Source: an uncultured Idiomarina sp. (GTDB lineage Bacteria > Pseudomonadota > Gammaproteobacteria > Enterobacterales > Alteromonadaceae). From it: DNA of 64,000 nt. The translations under genes were made by a program, and so were the position numbers. Shown here piece after piece: positions 10,151-19,035 of the stretch. The notes beneath the pieces were generated by a model. It ran no database searches, was not told where the DNA came from, and saw only the letters and a program-made list of their open reading frames with translations. Each line of letters opens with the position of its first letter. Positions within the stretch are counted from its first letter, which is position 1. The DNA lies in contig CAMPHF010000005.1 of the NCBI GenBank assembly GCA_946885915.1, forward strand, positions 1-64,000, given 5' to 3'.

Positions 10151-10759
10151 ATGGCCAGTCGTGGCATTAACAAGGTTATTTTGATCGGTAATTTAGGCGC
10201 CGATCCGGAAATTCGTTACACCCAAAACAGCACGGCTATTGCCAATATCTCAATTGCGACCAGTGAAACTTGGAAAGACAAACAAACCGGCGAGCAAAAA
10301 GAGCAAACCGAATGGCACCGTTGTGTGGCTTATCGCCGCTTAGCTGAAATTGCTGGTGAGTACCTGAAAAAGGGCTCGAAAGTGTATGTGGAAGGCCGTT
10401 TGCAAACCCGTAAATGGCAAGGCCAAGACGGGGTTGAGCGCTACACCACCGAAGTTGTGATCAACGACTTACAAATGCTCGACGGACGTCCGGGCGGAGG
10501 ACAAGGTAGTGGTTACCAAGGTGGCCAGCAGGGCGGTTATAGTGGTGGCCAAGGCGGTCAGCAGGGTGGTTACCAAGGTGGTCAGGGTGGCCAGCAAGCT
10601 GCACCTGCGCAAGGCGGACAAAGCAATCATCAAAATCGCCCAGCACCGGCAAACCAGTTTAATCAAGGTGGCGGTGCCCAGCAGCGCCCAGCGAACAACC
10701 AGAATGAGCCAGAGCCGTTCATTCCGGATAACGACTTTGACGACGATATTCCGTTCTAG
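10151..10759 (+). CDS. ssb: single-stranded DNA-binding protein
   Basis: A 202-residue SSB. The N-terminal OB fold (about 1-112, starting [16 protein letters not shown], with TEWHRCVAY and [11 protein letters not shown]) binds single-stranded DNA as a tetramer. A Gly/Gln-rich linker follows, and the acidic tail ends in DFDDDIPF, the docking peptide for repair and replication partners. GGAG lies 6 bases before the ATG. The linker is built of short GGQ/QGGY repeats and makes the protein longer than the 178-residue E. coli form. uvrA and ssb flank each other in many gammaproteobacteria; here the MFS gene is between them. Confidence 0.97.
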   Translation: MASRGINKVILIGNLGADPEIRYTQNSTAIANISIATSETWKDKQTGEQKEQTEWHRCVAYRRLAEIAGEYLKKGSKVYVEGRLQTRKWQGQDGVERYTTEVVINDLQMLDGRPGGGQGSGYQGGQQGGYSGGQGGQQGGYQGGQGGQQAAPAQGGQSNHQNRPAPANQFNQGGGAQQRPANNQNEPEPFIPDNDFDDDIPF

Positions 10760-10797
10760 ACAGAAACAAATTTTGAAATGTATAAAATTTGAGTTAG

Positions 10798-10824
10798 AGG
10801 CCGCATTTATTGCGGCCTTTTTTT
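10798..10824 (+). terminator. intrinsic terminator after ssb
   Basis: The stem AGGCCGCA (10798-10805) / TGCGGCCT (10811-10818), with a TTTAT loop, is followed by a T tract to 10824. It lies 38 bases after the ssb stop. Confidence 0.9.
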
Positions 10825-10849
10825 AAGCGAATTTACCTAAAGCTTATGA

Positions 10850-12199
10850 TTAGCACTGTTGCAGTATCTGCGAGGCGATTTTTTGGCAATGATGACGCAG
10901 ATCGGGCACCGAAGTGCATTCCCAAAATACGCCGCGTACCAGCTGCCCCACGGCAAATACGCCCCTGTGCGCATGACCTTCCGCATTCAATAAGGCAAAG
11001 GTATTGGCATCTGCGGCTAGCCCTAATTCGGTTTTATCTAGCGCTAATTCGCCGCGCGCAATGGCACCGGATAAGTAATGGTCTGCGTTAAAGGCGCGAC
11101 TCGGCCCGGTACACATCACCACTAAACTGGCTGCGACAGTGACCAATTCGCCACTGCTGCGCTCACGATATTCGAGCGTGAGCTGCTGCTCAGAAGCGGG
11201 CTTAATGGCGTGTAAGTAACCGCGTTTATAGGTTAAATCACCGCTGCGTTCCGCGCTGTCGATAGCCGTAAAAATATCCTCGGGCAGGCGGTGTCGCGCA
11301 ACGTTCCAGCGGCTGGCTAGGTGGCGCAAGAACTGCTGCCGCTCGCTAATTGTCCAGTGCTGCCAGAGTTGGCTCAAGTACGGACGCAAAGCATTGGCTA
11401 GCGCCTCACTGCTAAGGCTTTGTTGCCAAGCAGTCCGTAGGCGTTGGTGAAAATAATGCGTTTGCTGGCGCAAGGTAGCAAGTTGGCGCAGCTGTGCCGC
11501 AAACTGCTCGGCGTCGTTAAGGGTGCTAAACCGATGGGGAATAAGTCGATAGCCATGGCGAGACAAACTAATGATAGGCTGGCGAAAACCAAACTCGCGC
11601 AGCGCTAAGTAGGTGTCCACCATGGTCAGGCTACTACCTACCAAGACAATGGGTTGTGCTTGCGATTGCTGGGCAAGCTTAGTTAGCATGGCCTTATCTA
11701 AGTGCCACGGATTAGCGATCATGCGGGGGTGCGAAAGAGGCGTCTGAGGGGCTTGCACGCCGCTGGCGAATACCACTTGATCGTAATGGTAAGTATCACC
11801 GTTAGCCCCGGTTAGGGTGTGCTCGGTTAACTGTGCTGACGTTATTTTATCGTCAATGAATTCGAATTGATGACCCTGCTGGCTAGCTAACACCTCACAA
11901 CGCTTTGCAACCGCCTGCAGGTAACGCCCATAGTCGGCCCGCCGAGCAAACTGGCGCTCAGCAGCTGCGCTTTTAGGTAGAAAATCAACGAAGTCGTTGG
12001 GGCTGCTCGGGTCGATACTCATGTTACCCGCAACCACGTTCAGCACATGCTGGCGCGCACCCAGGCGATAAGCGGTACCACCAAACCAGCTTTGCTGTGG
12101 CGCTATCAGCCTAAGCCTAAGTGGTGTGCGGTGTTGGAGCAGGTGATAACTAACCGCAAGCGCTGAGAAGCCTGCACCAACCATGGTAATTTGCTGCAT
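10850..12199 (-). CDS. FAD/NAD(P)-binding oxidoreductase-like protein
   Basis: About 449 residues. The N-terminus has a dinucleotide-binding fold (ITMVGAGFSALAVSYHLL), a second nucleotide motif lies near residue 185 (PIVLVGSSLTMVDTYLAL), and the C-terminal VVMCTGPSRAFN and GVFAVGQLVRG segments are typical of flavoprotein monooxygenase/reductase-like proteins of the FAD-NAD(P)-binding (NAD_binding_9) group. The substrate is unknown. I chose the ATG at 12199 because the Rossmann motif then starts at residue 3; the frame is open upstream to 12256 but gives an atypical extension. It is divergent from the CtlX-like gene and may share a regulatory region with it. No partner protein is adjacent. Confidence 0.75.
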   Translation of the reverse strand: MQQITMVGAGFSALAVSYHLLQHRTPLRLRLIAPQQSWFGGTAYRLGARQHVLNVVAGNMSIDPSSPNDFVDFLPKSAAAERQFARRADYGRYLQAVAKRCEVLASQQGHQFEFIDDKITSAQLTEHTLTGANGDTYHYDQVVFASGVQAPQTPLSHPRMIANPWHLDKAMLTKLAQQSQAQPIVLVGSSLTMVDTYLALREFGFRQPIISLSRHGYRLIPHRFSTLNDAEQFAAQLRQLATLRQQTHYFHQRLRTAWQQSLSSEALANALRPYLSQLWQHWTISERQQFLRHLASRWNVARHRLPEDIFTAIDSAERSGDLTYKRGYLHAIKPASEQQLTLEYRERSSGELVTVAASLVVMCTGPSRAFNADHYLSGAIARGELALDKTELGLAADANTFALLNAEGHAHRGVFAVGQLVRGVFWECTSVPDLRHHCQKIASQILQQC

Positions 12200-12382
12200 A
12201 AATCTTGGTATTCTGCCCGTTTGAATGGCGCGCATTGTAACTGATGTGCAGGGCATCGGCGAGTCATCGTGAACCCAGTGAATGAACCGAATATTGAAGA
12301 TTGTACCGCAACACCGCGCGGCGTATGATGAGTGGCGTTCACATCAGTTTTTGTTACTTCATAAACGGAATTTAGCATACCC

Positions 12383-13309
12383 ATGCCGGCACTCAATCAA
12401 GCTCCTAAAGCGGTGGTGATGATCCGCCCTTCACAGTTTCGTTCGAATCCAGAAACCGCCAGTGATAATGGTTATCAAACCATGCACAGCCAAGCGCGGG
12501 CTGGGCAGGTAGCGCAAGCGGCCTATGCGGAAGTCACGCAAATGATCAAGCAGCTGCAGGCGCGCGGTGTCACCGTGCATGTATTTGAAGACGACGGCAG
12601 CAACGACACGCCAGATTCGGTGTTTCCGAATAACTGGTTCTCGACCCATCGGGGTGGGCATGTGGCCATTTACCCTATGTATGCGCAAAGTCGTCGACGT
12701 GAGCGCCGCTGGGATGTCATTGAACTATTAAAGCAGCAGTATCGGGTACAGGATGTTATTGATTATTCTGGGCTGGAGCAGGATCAAATCTTTTTGGAAG
12801 GCACTGGTGCAATGGTGCTCGATCATGACGAGCGAGTTGCCTATGCGGCACGTTCTAATCGTGCAGATCCGGTCATTCTGGAACGTTTTTGCACGCATTT
12901 TAACTACGAGCCCATGATGTTCGATGCCGCCGACGAAAAAGGTCGCATGGTATATCACACCAATGTTTTACTCACGGTCGCCAATGATTTTGCATTACTT
13001 GGGGCCGATTTAATTGTGAATCCCGAGCGTCGGCGGGAAGTTATCGATCGGCTCGAGGACTCCGGGAAAACGGTGATTCAACTCAGCCAAGCGCAAATCC
13101 GCCAATTTGCCGGTAATGCGTCAGAATTAAGCGGTCGTGATGGCCGTTTTTTAGCCATGTCGAGCACGGGCTATAACAGCCTCACCAGCAAGCAACGCGA
13201 GGCCATCGAGCAGTTTGTGCCGATTGAACCTATTGCTGTGCCGACCGTTGAAATGGCCGGCGGATCGGTGCGTTGCATGCTAGCTGGCGTGCACTTAAGT
13301 AAAAGATAA
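12383..13309 (+). CDS. ctlX: CtlX-like amidinohydrolase (guanidino-group modifying superfamily)
   Basis: A 308-residue protein of the arginine deiminase/amidinotransferase fold. SVFPNNWFSTH (about 79-89), a His in YHTNVLL (about 192-198) and a nucleophilic cysteine near the C-terminus (C298 in GGSVRCMLAG) form the Cys-His-acid centre of the family. The overall pattern is that of the CtlX group, first linked to citrulline use in Francisella. The substrate here is not certain: citrulline, arginine or a methylated arginine are possible. It converges on an adenosine deaminase-family gene, with only 19 bases between stops. No arginine pathway genes are adjacent. Confidence 0.75.
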   Translation: MPALNQAPKAVVMIRPSQFRSNPETASDNGYQTMHSQARAGQVAQAAYAEVTQMIKQLQARGVTVHVFEDDGSNDTPDSVFPNNWFSTHRGGHVAIYPMYAQSRRRERRWDVIELLKQQYRVQDVIDYSGLEQDQIFLEGTGAMVLDHDERVAYAARSNRADPVILERFCTHFNYEPMMFDAADEKGRMVYHTNVLLTVANDFALLGADLIVNPERRREVIDRLEDSGKTVIQLSQAQIRQFAGNASELSGRDGRFLAMSSTGYNSLTSKQREAIEQFVPIEPIAVPTVEMAGGSVRCMLAGVHLSKR

Positions 13310-13328
13310 TCGGCCTAAACGGTAATCG

Positions 13329-14579
13329 TTAGCGCTCAACCAACCCGTGTCCTGCCGCTACCCGGTCAAAGTAGGCCAGCACCCGTTTGGCGTAATCGCG
13401 CTTCTCTACATAAGTACCGGGGAAGAAGTTCTTCTTAAAGCCGTAAGCCACCATATCTTTCAGGCGCTTTAACGGTACTTCAAAATTATCGAGCGCTAAC
13501 TGATATTCTTTGGTTACTGTGGTGTTCGATACCAACCGGTTATCGGTGCAAATAACCGTAGCTAATCGGTGCTCTAGCATCTTGCCGAAATTATGGTGGC
13601 GCACGCTGCCAATGGCCGGGTTGGTTTGCATATTACTGGTAATACACACCTCAATCGCAATCCGGCGGTCACCAATATAGGAGGCCAATTGCTTGCTATA
13701 AGCTTCTTTATCGGTGATCTGATCAGCTTGAATCAGCTCTGGCGAAAACAGTGAATAGCCATGCCCTAACCGGTCGGCATAACATTGCGTAATAGCTTCA
13801 AAAATACTTTCTGCGCCATAAGCTTCACCCGCATGTACGGTTTTGAGCATAAAATTCTGGTGAGCGTACTCGTATATTTCTTTGAAATCGTGGGCCGGGT
13901 AGCCCATTTCTTGGCCGGCAATGTCTAAGCCAACAATTGGTAGGCCTTCTTCGTCGCGCATGCGCACAGAGGCTCGAATAAGCTCCATCGCGGCGGTTTT
14001 GATAACTGTTTTGGGTTCAAACTCACGTAACAGCTGGAACAAATTCGTGTAGTAAGGAGAAAACCCTTTCTTGCCAAACATCCGCATGGCGCAATTGATC
14101 AGGCCGTAATGGAATTCGGGTTTATCCCCATTTTTTACTGCAGGCGTTTGGTTGTACTCGTTTTGCGCGCGCTTCAATCCGTTGTTTGCCGCATGCATAA
14201 CATCGTCAAAGTGAATACCGCGGGCGGGGTCCATCATGAGCTGAGGCGCAAAGCGCACTTCTATATAGGTAACGCCCTCAGCCAAGTTATCTACCGCCAA
14301 CTCATAGGCGGCTTGCTCAAGGTTTTCTAAATCACGTAATACCGCGCAGGTATATTGGAAGCCGTGTAAGTACTCACCTAAATTTTGGTAGTGATCCTTA
14401 AACACTAACTCGCGCAGACCTTCCTCGCTATAGGCCGGTAATTCCACCTTGCTACGTTGCGCCATTTCGATTAAGCCAGAAAAACGCAAGCTGCCGTCTA
14501 AATGTAAGTGCAAATCGGCCTTCGGCATAGCCTTTAAAAAGGCCTCGGTGTATGGGTGCTTCACGGCGGGTTGTGACAT
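13329..14579 (-). CDS. adenosine deaminase family protein
   Basis: A 416-residue amidohydrolase-fold enzyme. The zinc ligands H24 and H26 lie in ADLHLHLDGS. VHAGEAYGAESI carries the third His and the catalytic Glu, GHGYSL the next His, and CTDNRLVSNT the metal Asp. These match adenosine deaminases, but the length exceeds the roughly 330-residue enterobacterial Add, with an insertion near residues 140-170. The final motif reads CTDNR where classical enzymes have a (S/N)TDDP-type loop, so specificity may differ (adenosine, deoxyadenosine or another purine nucleoside). It is transcribed alone from an extended -10 promoter. Confidence 0.85.
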   Translation of the reverse strand: MSQPAVKHPYTEAFLKAMPKADLHLHLDGSLRFSGLIEMAQRSKVELPAYSEEGLRELVFKDHYQNLGEYLHGFQYTCAVLRDLENLEQAAYELAVDNLAEGVTYIEVRFAPQLMMDPARGIHFDDVMHAANNGLKRAQNEYNQTPAVKNGDKPEFHYGLINCAMRMFGKKGFSPYYTNLFQLLREFEPKTVIKTAAMELIRASVRMRDEEGLPIVGLDIAGQEMGYPAHDFKEIYEYAHQNFMLKTVHAGEAYGAESIFEAITQCYADRLGHGYSLFSPELIQADQITDKEAYSKQLASYIGDRRIAIEVCITSNMQTNPAIGSVRHHNFGKMLEHRLATVICTDNRLVSNTTVTKEYQLALDNFEVPLKRLKDMVAYGFKKNFFPGTYVEKRDYAKRVLAYFDRVAAGHGLVER

Positions 14580-14615
14580 GCTGGACTCCTGCTAGCGGGG
14601 AATAATTAACCGCGC

Positions 14616-14624
14616 ATTATAGCA
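14616..14624 (-). promoter_or_regulatory. extended -10 promoter of the adenosine deaminase-like gene
   Basis: The minus strand reads TGCTATAAT, a perfect TATAAT hexamer with the extended TGn element. It sits 37 bases upstream of the ATG. No good -35 hexamer is seen at the expected distance, which is common for extended -10 promoters. Confidence 0.6.
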
Positions 14625-14647
14625 CAGCAAATATTGAATGAAGCTTT

Positions 14648-14714
14648 TTGCAATTACGACGAAAAATAGGGTATAAACAGCGCCTTACCCAAGCGAATTC
14701 GGCGTTACTTGGGT
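14648..14714 (+). promoter_or_regulatory. putative tdk promoter and 5'-leader hairpin
   Basis: A -35-like TTGCAA (14648-14653) is separated by 18 bases from TATAAA (14672-14677). Just after the expected start of transcription, ACCCAAG (14687-14693) and CTTGGGT (14708-14714) form a 7-bp stem with a 14-base loop, about 48 bases before the tdk ATG. There is no T tract, so it is not a standard terminator. Confidence 0.45.
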
Positions 14715-14762
14715 CTCTTAAGCGCGCATCTTGTTCATCACTATCGGTAATAGGCAACAGCT

Positions 14763-15341
14763 ATGGCATCACTTTATTTTACCTATTCGGCAATGAATGC
14801 TGGTAAAAGCACCTCGTTGTTGCAAGTAGCATATAATTACGAAGAGCGCGGCCAACACGTACTGTTGCTTACCCCTGCGATTGATAACCGCGCTGGGCAC
14901 GGCATGATCGGTTCGCGGTTAGGTTTACAACGCCCAGCGCTGGCATTCACCCGACAAACCGATTTAAAAGCCTTGTTGCAAGCTCGCCATAGTCAGCGAC
15001 ATATTGATTGTGTATTACTAGACGAAGCACAGTTTTTAACAGAGCAACAAGTCTGGCAGTTAAGTGACGTGGTAGACCTGCTCGGCATTCCGGTGATGTG
15101 TTACGGCATTCGTACCGATGCTTTTGGCCAGGCGTTTGAAGGTAGCGCTATTTTATTGGCGATTGCCGACAAATTGGTCGAGATGAAAACTATTTGTCAT
15201 TGTGGTCGTAAAGCAACGATGTCATTGCGAGTAGATGAACAGGGTAATGCCGTGAAAATTGGAGCTCAGGTCGCGATTGGCGGCAATGAGCGGTATCTTT
15301 CATGCTGTCGCAAACACTGGCGTGAAGCCTTGTTAAAATAG
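14763..15341 (+). CDS. tdk: thymidine kinase
   Basis: A 192-residue type II thymidine kinase that phosphorylates thymidine to dTMP in pyrimidine salvage. The P-loop is SAMNAGKS (9-16) and the DEAQF motif is the Walker B-like segment. A CHCG...CCRKH pattern gives the structural zinc site, and the lasso region lies between the cysteine pairs. Length is close to the E. coli enzyme (205). It is transcribed divergently from the adenosine deaminase-like gene, so two nucleoside-salvage genes share this intergenic region. Confidence 0.95.
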   Translation: MASLYFTYSAMNAGKSTSLLQVAYNYEERGQHVLLLTPAIDNRAGHGMIGSRLGLQRPALAFTRQTDLKALLQARHSQRHIDCVLLDEAQFLTEQQVWQLSDVVDLLGIPVMCYGIRTDAFGQAFEGSAILLAIADKLVEMKTICHCGRKATMSLRVDEQGNAVKIGAQVAIGGNERYLSCCRKHWREALLK

Positions 15342-15451
15342 CCGTTGAAGGATTAAAAACTTTACAATTTTTTTGGTGGTTACAAATCGCTTTTTTAGAT
15401 AGCTGCGTATAATCTGGTTAATAGACACGCCCGTGTCGTTGGAGTCGCCGC

Positions 15452-17785
15452 ATGCAAGCACCTGCCTTTCCGAAGAATGAACTCGAACGCCTCGCGGTAT
15501 TACAGCGCTTAGATGTGCTGGATACGGCACCAGAGCCTTCGTTTGACCGCATCACTGAGCTTGCCCAGGCCATATTCAAAGTGCCAACTGTATTGGTGTC
15601 TTTGGTGGATAAAGATCGTCAGTGGTTTAAAGCAAAAGTTGGCTTTGAAGAAACCCAAACGCCGCGTGAGGTCTCTTTTTGCGCGCATGCAGTGGCCGCC
15701 GGAGAAACCCTGGTTGTCAACGATGCTTGTAAAAATCAGGCATTTGCCGACAACCCGTTGGTAGCTGCCGACAATGGTATTCGGTTTTATGCCGGTGCAC
15801 TGGTTTCGGTGCACGACACTATTCACCTTGGCACGCTTTGCCTGATTGATACCCAACCGCGTGAATTTAGTGCGCGCGACCAGCAGTTACTTGAGGCTCT
15901 AGCCGGACTCGTATCCGATGAGCTACAACTGCGCTTTGCATTACATAACCAATTGGCTGAACAGCGTTTGTTTGAAGATGGCCCGGTGGCGGTCATGATT
16001 TGGCGCAATCAAGCCGATTGGCCGGTGGAGTTTGTGGCTAAAAACGTTGAGCAAATATTGGGTTATGCCCCTGCCACTATGTACGCGGAAAATTTCAGTT
16101 ACTTAGGGTGCGTCTATCACGATGATCGCGCCTTGGTGCGTGAAGTATTACGACAACTCAGTGAGGGCGAGCGTGATCATTGGGAGATTGATTACCGAGT
16201 GCTTACTGCGGCGGGTGAGCTGCGGTGGGTGCGTCAAGTATGCCGCGCCGATGCCAACACTAAGGGTGAAGTGGTCCGTATTCGTGGTTATTTGATTGAG
16301 CAAACTCAGCGTAAACAGCTTGAAATGATGGTGCAGGATGCGAACGAACGCTTCATGTTGGCGCTAGACGCTGGCGCATTGTCGACTTGGGATTGGGATT
16401 TAGCTAGCGATCGCATTCATTTTAGTGAACGTTGGTTACATTTACTTGGGCTAGATAGTCAGGAAGGTCGTACGGCGTTGGATGATTGGCGCGATCGAAT
16501 TCATCCGGCCGATCGGCAGCGAGTTCGCGATGCGCTTGACGAGCATTTATCTGGATTACAAAATCGGCTTGATGTGCGCTTTCGATTGCGGCATGAAAAA
16601 GGCCATTGGGTGTGGATGCATAGCGTTGGTAAGCTGGTGGAGCGCGATGCGCAAGGGCGTCCGTTGCGCTTGGTTGGTACCCATCGGGACATTACCGATC
16701 AAGTAGAAAACGAAGTACAGCGCACACGCCAACAGCGGATTTTGGATTTGCTGAGCTCCATTCAAAATGAATTTATGATCGAACGCGATTTTGCCAAGGC
16801 CGGTCGGCACTTGTTAGACGTATTGATGGACGTGACGCAAAGCGAGTTTGGGCTGGTCGGTGAGTTTACCGAAGCAAGTCGCTCTAAATCATTATTGTGG
16901 GTACATGGGCTGGTAAATAAAGCCACAGGTGCCAGCGATTACTCAGTGTTAGTTGAACAAGGCTTAGAAGTAAGTATTGGTTGCGATGTGCTGCAACAAG
17001 TGGCGCTACGTGGTGAAACTGTGATTGAAAATCAGCGTTTATTTACCGATGAGAACTCGCTCTCACCGTTAACCTTACCAGCACTAGAAACTATTTTAGC
17101 AATGCCAATTGTGTTTAACCGTGAAGTTGTCGGGTTAATGATGCTGGGCAATGCTGAGGAAGGCTATGAGCGGAGTCAGCTAGCGATGTTGCGTCCGGTG
17201 ATGGATGCTATGGCGACCATGGTGCATACCCGCCGCATAGAAGAGCAGCGACAACTTGCCCAAGCTGAACTCAAGCGCTTAGCCACGACCGATGAACTTA
17301 CCGGCATTGCTAACCGGCGAGTATTTTTAAATCAGGTGCAGCAAGCAATCGACACGTTTAAACGGTACGACCAACCCGTGGCTATCATGCTGATTGATTT
17401 GGATCATTTTAAGCGAGTCAACGACACCTATGGCCATGGCGCCGGCGATGATGTTTTAAAAGGCTTCACTCAACGGGTGGTTGGCGAGCTGCGTGAGCTT
17501 GATGTATTTGGTCGCTTAGGTGGCGAGGAATTTGCCATCTTATTTCCGCACACCGATTTGGCCGATGCGGCAATTGTGGCCGAACGTATTCGAACGAAGT
17601 TAGCCGAGCGACCGCTACTCAGTGGCGATACCAAGATCCCCGTTACCTTAAGCGCTGGATTAGTTGCGTTTGAAGCCAAGGATCTAACCGCAGATAAATG
17701 GCTAGCGCGGGCTGACGAAGCCTTATATCAGGCCAAAAGCCAAGGTCGCAATCGAGTTGTTGAGGGCGAAGTCTCAGTCGCGTAG
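15452..17785 (+). CDS. GAF-PAS-PAS-GAF-GGDEF diguanylate cyclase
   Basis: A 777-residue signalling protein with no clear membrane segment. An N-terminal GAF domain (about 5-170) is followed by a PAS domain with PAC (about 175-290), a second PAS_3-type domain (about 295-420), a second GAF (about 435-600) and a C-terminal GGDEF domain (about 615-777). The active site reads GGEEF at 690-694. The RxxD inhibitory site (RELD, 681-684) is intact five residues upstream, so both cyclase activity and product inhibition are expected. It should make c-di-GMP in response to a cytoplasmic signal. It stands alone between tdk and pyrC. MshE of the pilus operon 10 kb downstream is a plausible receptor, by inference. 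Confidence 0.92.
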   Translation: MQAPAFPKNELERLAVLQRLDVLDTAPEPSFDRITELAQAIFKVPTVLVSLVDKDRQWFKAKVGFEETQTPREVSFCAHAVAAGETLVVNDACKNQAFADNPLVAADNGIRFYAGALVSVHDTIHLGTLCLIDTQPREFSARDQQLLEALAGLVSDELQLRFALHNQLAEQRLFEDGPVAVMIWRNQADWPVEFVAKNVEQILGYAPATMYAENFSYLGCVYHDDRALVREVLRQLSEGERDHWEIDYRVLTAAGELRWVRQVCRADANTKGEVVRIRGYLIEQTQRKQLEMMVQDANERFMLALDAGALSTWDWDLASDRIHFSERWLHLLGLDSQEGRTALDDWRDRIHPADRQRVRDALDEHLSGLQNRLDVRFRLRHEKGHWVWMHSVGKLVERDAQGRPLRLVGTHRDITDQVENEVQRTRQQRILDLLSSIQNEFMIERDFAKAGRHLLDVLMDVTQSEFGLVGEFTEASRSKSLLWVHGLVNKATGASDYSVLVEQGLEVSIGCDVLQQVALRGETVIENQRLFTDENSLSPLTLPALETILAMPIVFNREVVGLMMLGNAEEGYERSQLAMLRPVMDAMATMVHTRRIEEQRQLAQAELKRLATTDELTGIANRRVFLNQVQQAIDTFKRYDQPVAIMLIDLDHFKRVNDTYGHGAGDDVLKGFTQRVVGELRELDVFGRLGGEEFAILFPHTDLADAAIVAERIRTKLAERPLLSGDTKIPVTLSAGLVAFEAKDLTADKWLARADEALYQAKSQGRNRVVEGEVSVA

Positions 17786-17882
17786 CACTGTCAAAAATCG
17801 GCAATTTAGCTTACACTTGTGCGTTATTCTCGGGTCGATAGCCGCACCCGGTTAACTTCACAAACCTCAAGGATATTGCCGT

Positions 17883-18929
17883 ATGACCACCTTGCAGTCG
17901 CTTACTATTGCTGTTCCTGACGATTGGCATTTGCACTTTCGTGATGACGAGTTACTGCAGACCACGGTGCCGGCTACCGCGGCGGTGTTTGGTCGGGCCA
18001 TAGTGATGCCGAATTTGGTACCTCCGGTCACCACAGTGGCGTTGGCTAATGCCTATCGCGAGCGGATATTAGCGGCACTTCCCGCTGAAAGCCCGTTTGA
18101 CCCGCTCATGGCCATTTATTTAACCCAAGCTACCTCGGTTGCTGAAATTATCGCGGCGGCCCGCGACCCCCATGTGATTGGTTTCAAACTTTATCCTTCG
18201 GGCGCGACCACTAACTCTGCGGCTGGGGTTACTGATATTAATCAGCTGGACCATTTGTTTGAGGCTATGGCTGAACATCATGTACCACTGCTGGTGCATG
18301 GCGAAGTGACCGAAGCGCACATTGATATTTTCGATCGAGAAAAAGTGTTTATCGATCGTTATTTGACCCCGCTGATGGCGCGTCATCCCAATTTGCAGTT
18401 GGTACTGGAACACATTACCACCGGTGATGCGGTTGATTTTGTGCTGGCGCACGGCGCCAATGTTGGCGCTACCATTACACCGCAACATTTACTCATGAAC
18501 CGTAATCATTTACTGGTTGGCGGCATTCGGCCTCATAATTATTGTTTGCCAGTATTAAAACGCCGTGAGCATCAGGAACGCTTGCAACAGGCGGCACTGT
18601 CGGCAAATCCGAAGTTTTTCTTAGGCACTGATTCAGCACCCCATGCCCGCGATCGCAAGGAAGCACCCTGTGGTTGCGCCGGTTGTTATTCCGCCCCGGC
18701 AGCGTTGCCGCTGTACGCTGAGTTTTTTGATCAACATCAGGCGATCGATAAACTAGCTGATTTCGCCAGCGGTTTTGGTGCGGATTTTTATCATTTACCA
18801 CGTCATCAGCAAACGCTCACGTTGGTGCGCCAACCTTGGCAGGTGCCGACAAGCATTGATACTGCAGTGGGACCTATAGTGCCCTATTGGGCAGGTGAGA
18901 CCTTGCAGTGGCAAATTAAGGCACCTTAA
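17883..18929 (+). CDS. pyrC: dihydroorotase
   Basis: A 348-residue type II dihydroorotase, the same length as E. coli PyrC, catalysing the reversible cyclisation of carbamoyl-aspartate in pyrimidine synthesis. Zinc ligands are H16 and H18 in DDWHLHFRDD; the carbamylated lysine lies in GFKLYPSGATTNS, a His in LVHGEVT, another in LEHITT, and the metal Asp in LGTDSAPH. AAGGAT precedes the ATG. It is monocistronic in appearance, and no pyr attenuator hairpin is obvious in the 97-base leader. Confidence 0.97.
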   Translation: MTTLQSLTIAVPDDWHLHFRDDELLQTTVPATAAVFGRAIVMPNLVPPVTTVALANAYRERILAALPAESPFDPLMAIYLTQATSVAEIIAAARDPHVIGFKLYPSGATTNSAAGVTDINQLDHLFEAMAEHHVPLLVHGEVTEAHIDIFDREKVFIDRYLTPLMARHPNLQLVLEHITTGDAVDFVLAHGANVGATITPQHLLMNRNHLLVGGIRPHNYCLPVLKRREHQERLQQAALSANPKFFLGTDSAPHARDRKEAPCGCAGCYSAPAALPLYAEFFDQHQAIDKLADFASGFGADFYHLPRHQQTLTLVRQPWQVPTSIDTAVGPIVPYWAGETLQWQIKAP

Positions 18930-19035
18930 ACCATCGATATAACCGTTCAGATTTTCCGAATGGTGCCGATAGTAGTAGGAAGCTTTTTAGACGGCCGTTG
19001 CGCCTGCAACGCCGGTGAAAATTAAGGATAGATTT

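Noticed and set aside
10500..10620. Short direct repeats that could suggest a CRISPR-like or VNTR array
   Set aside because: They are in-frame Gly/Gln linker codons of ssb, with no regular spacer structure and no cas genes.
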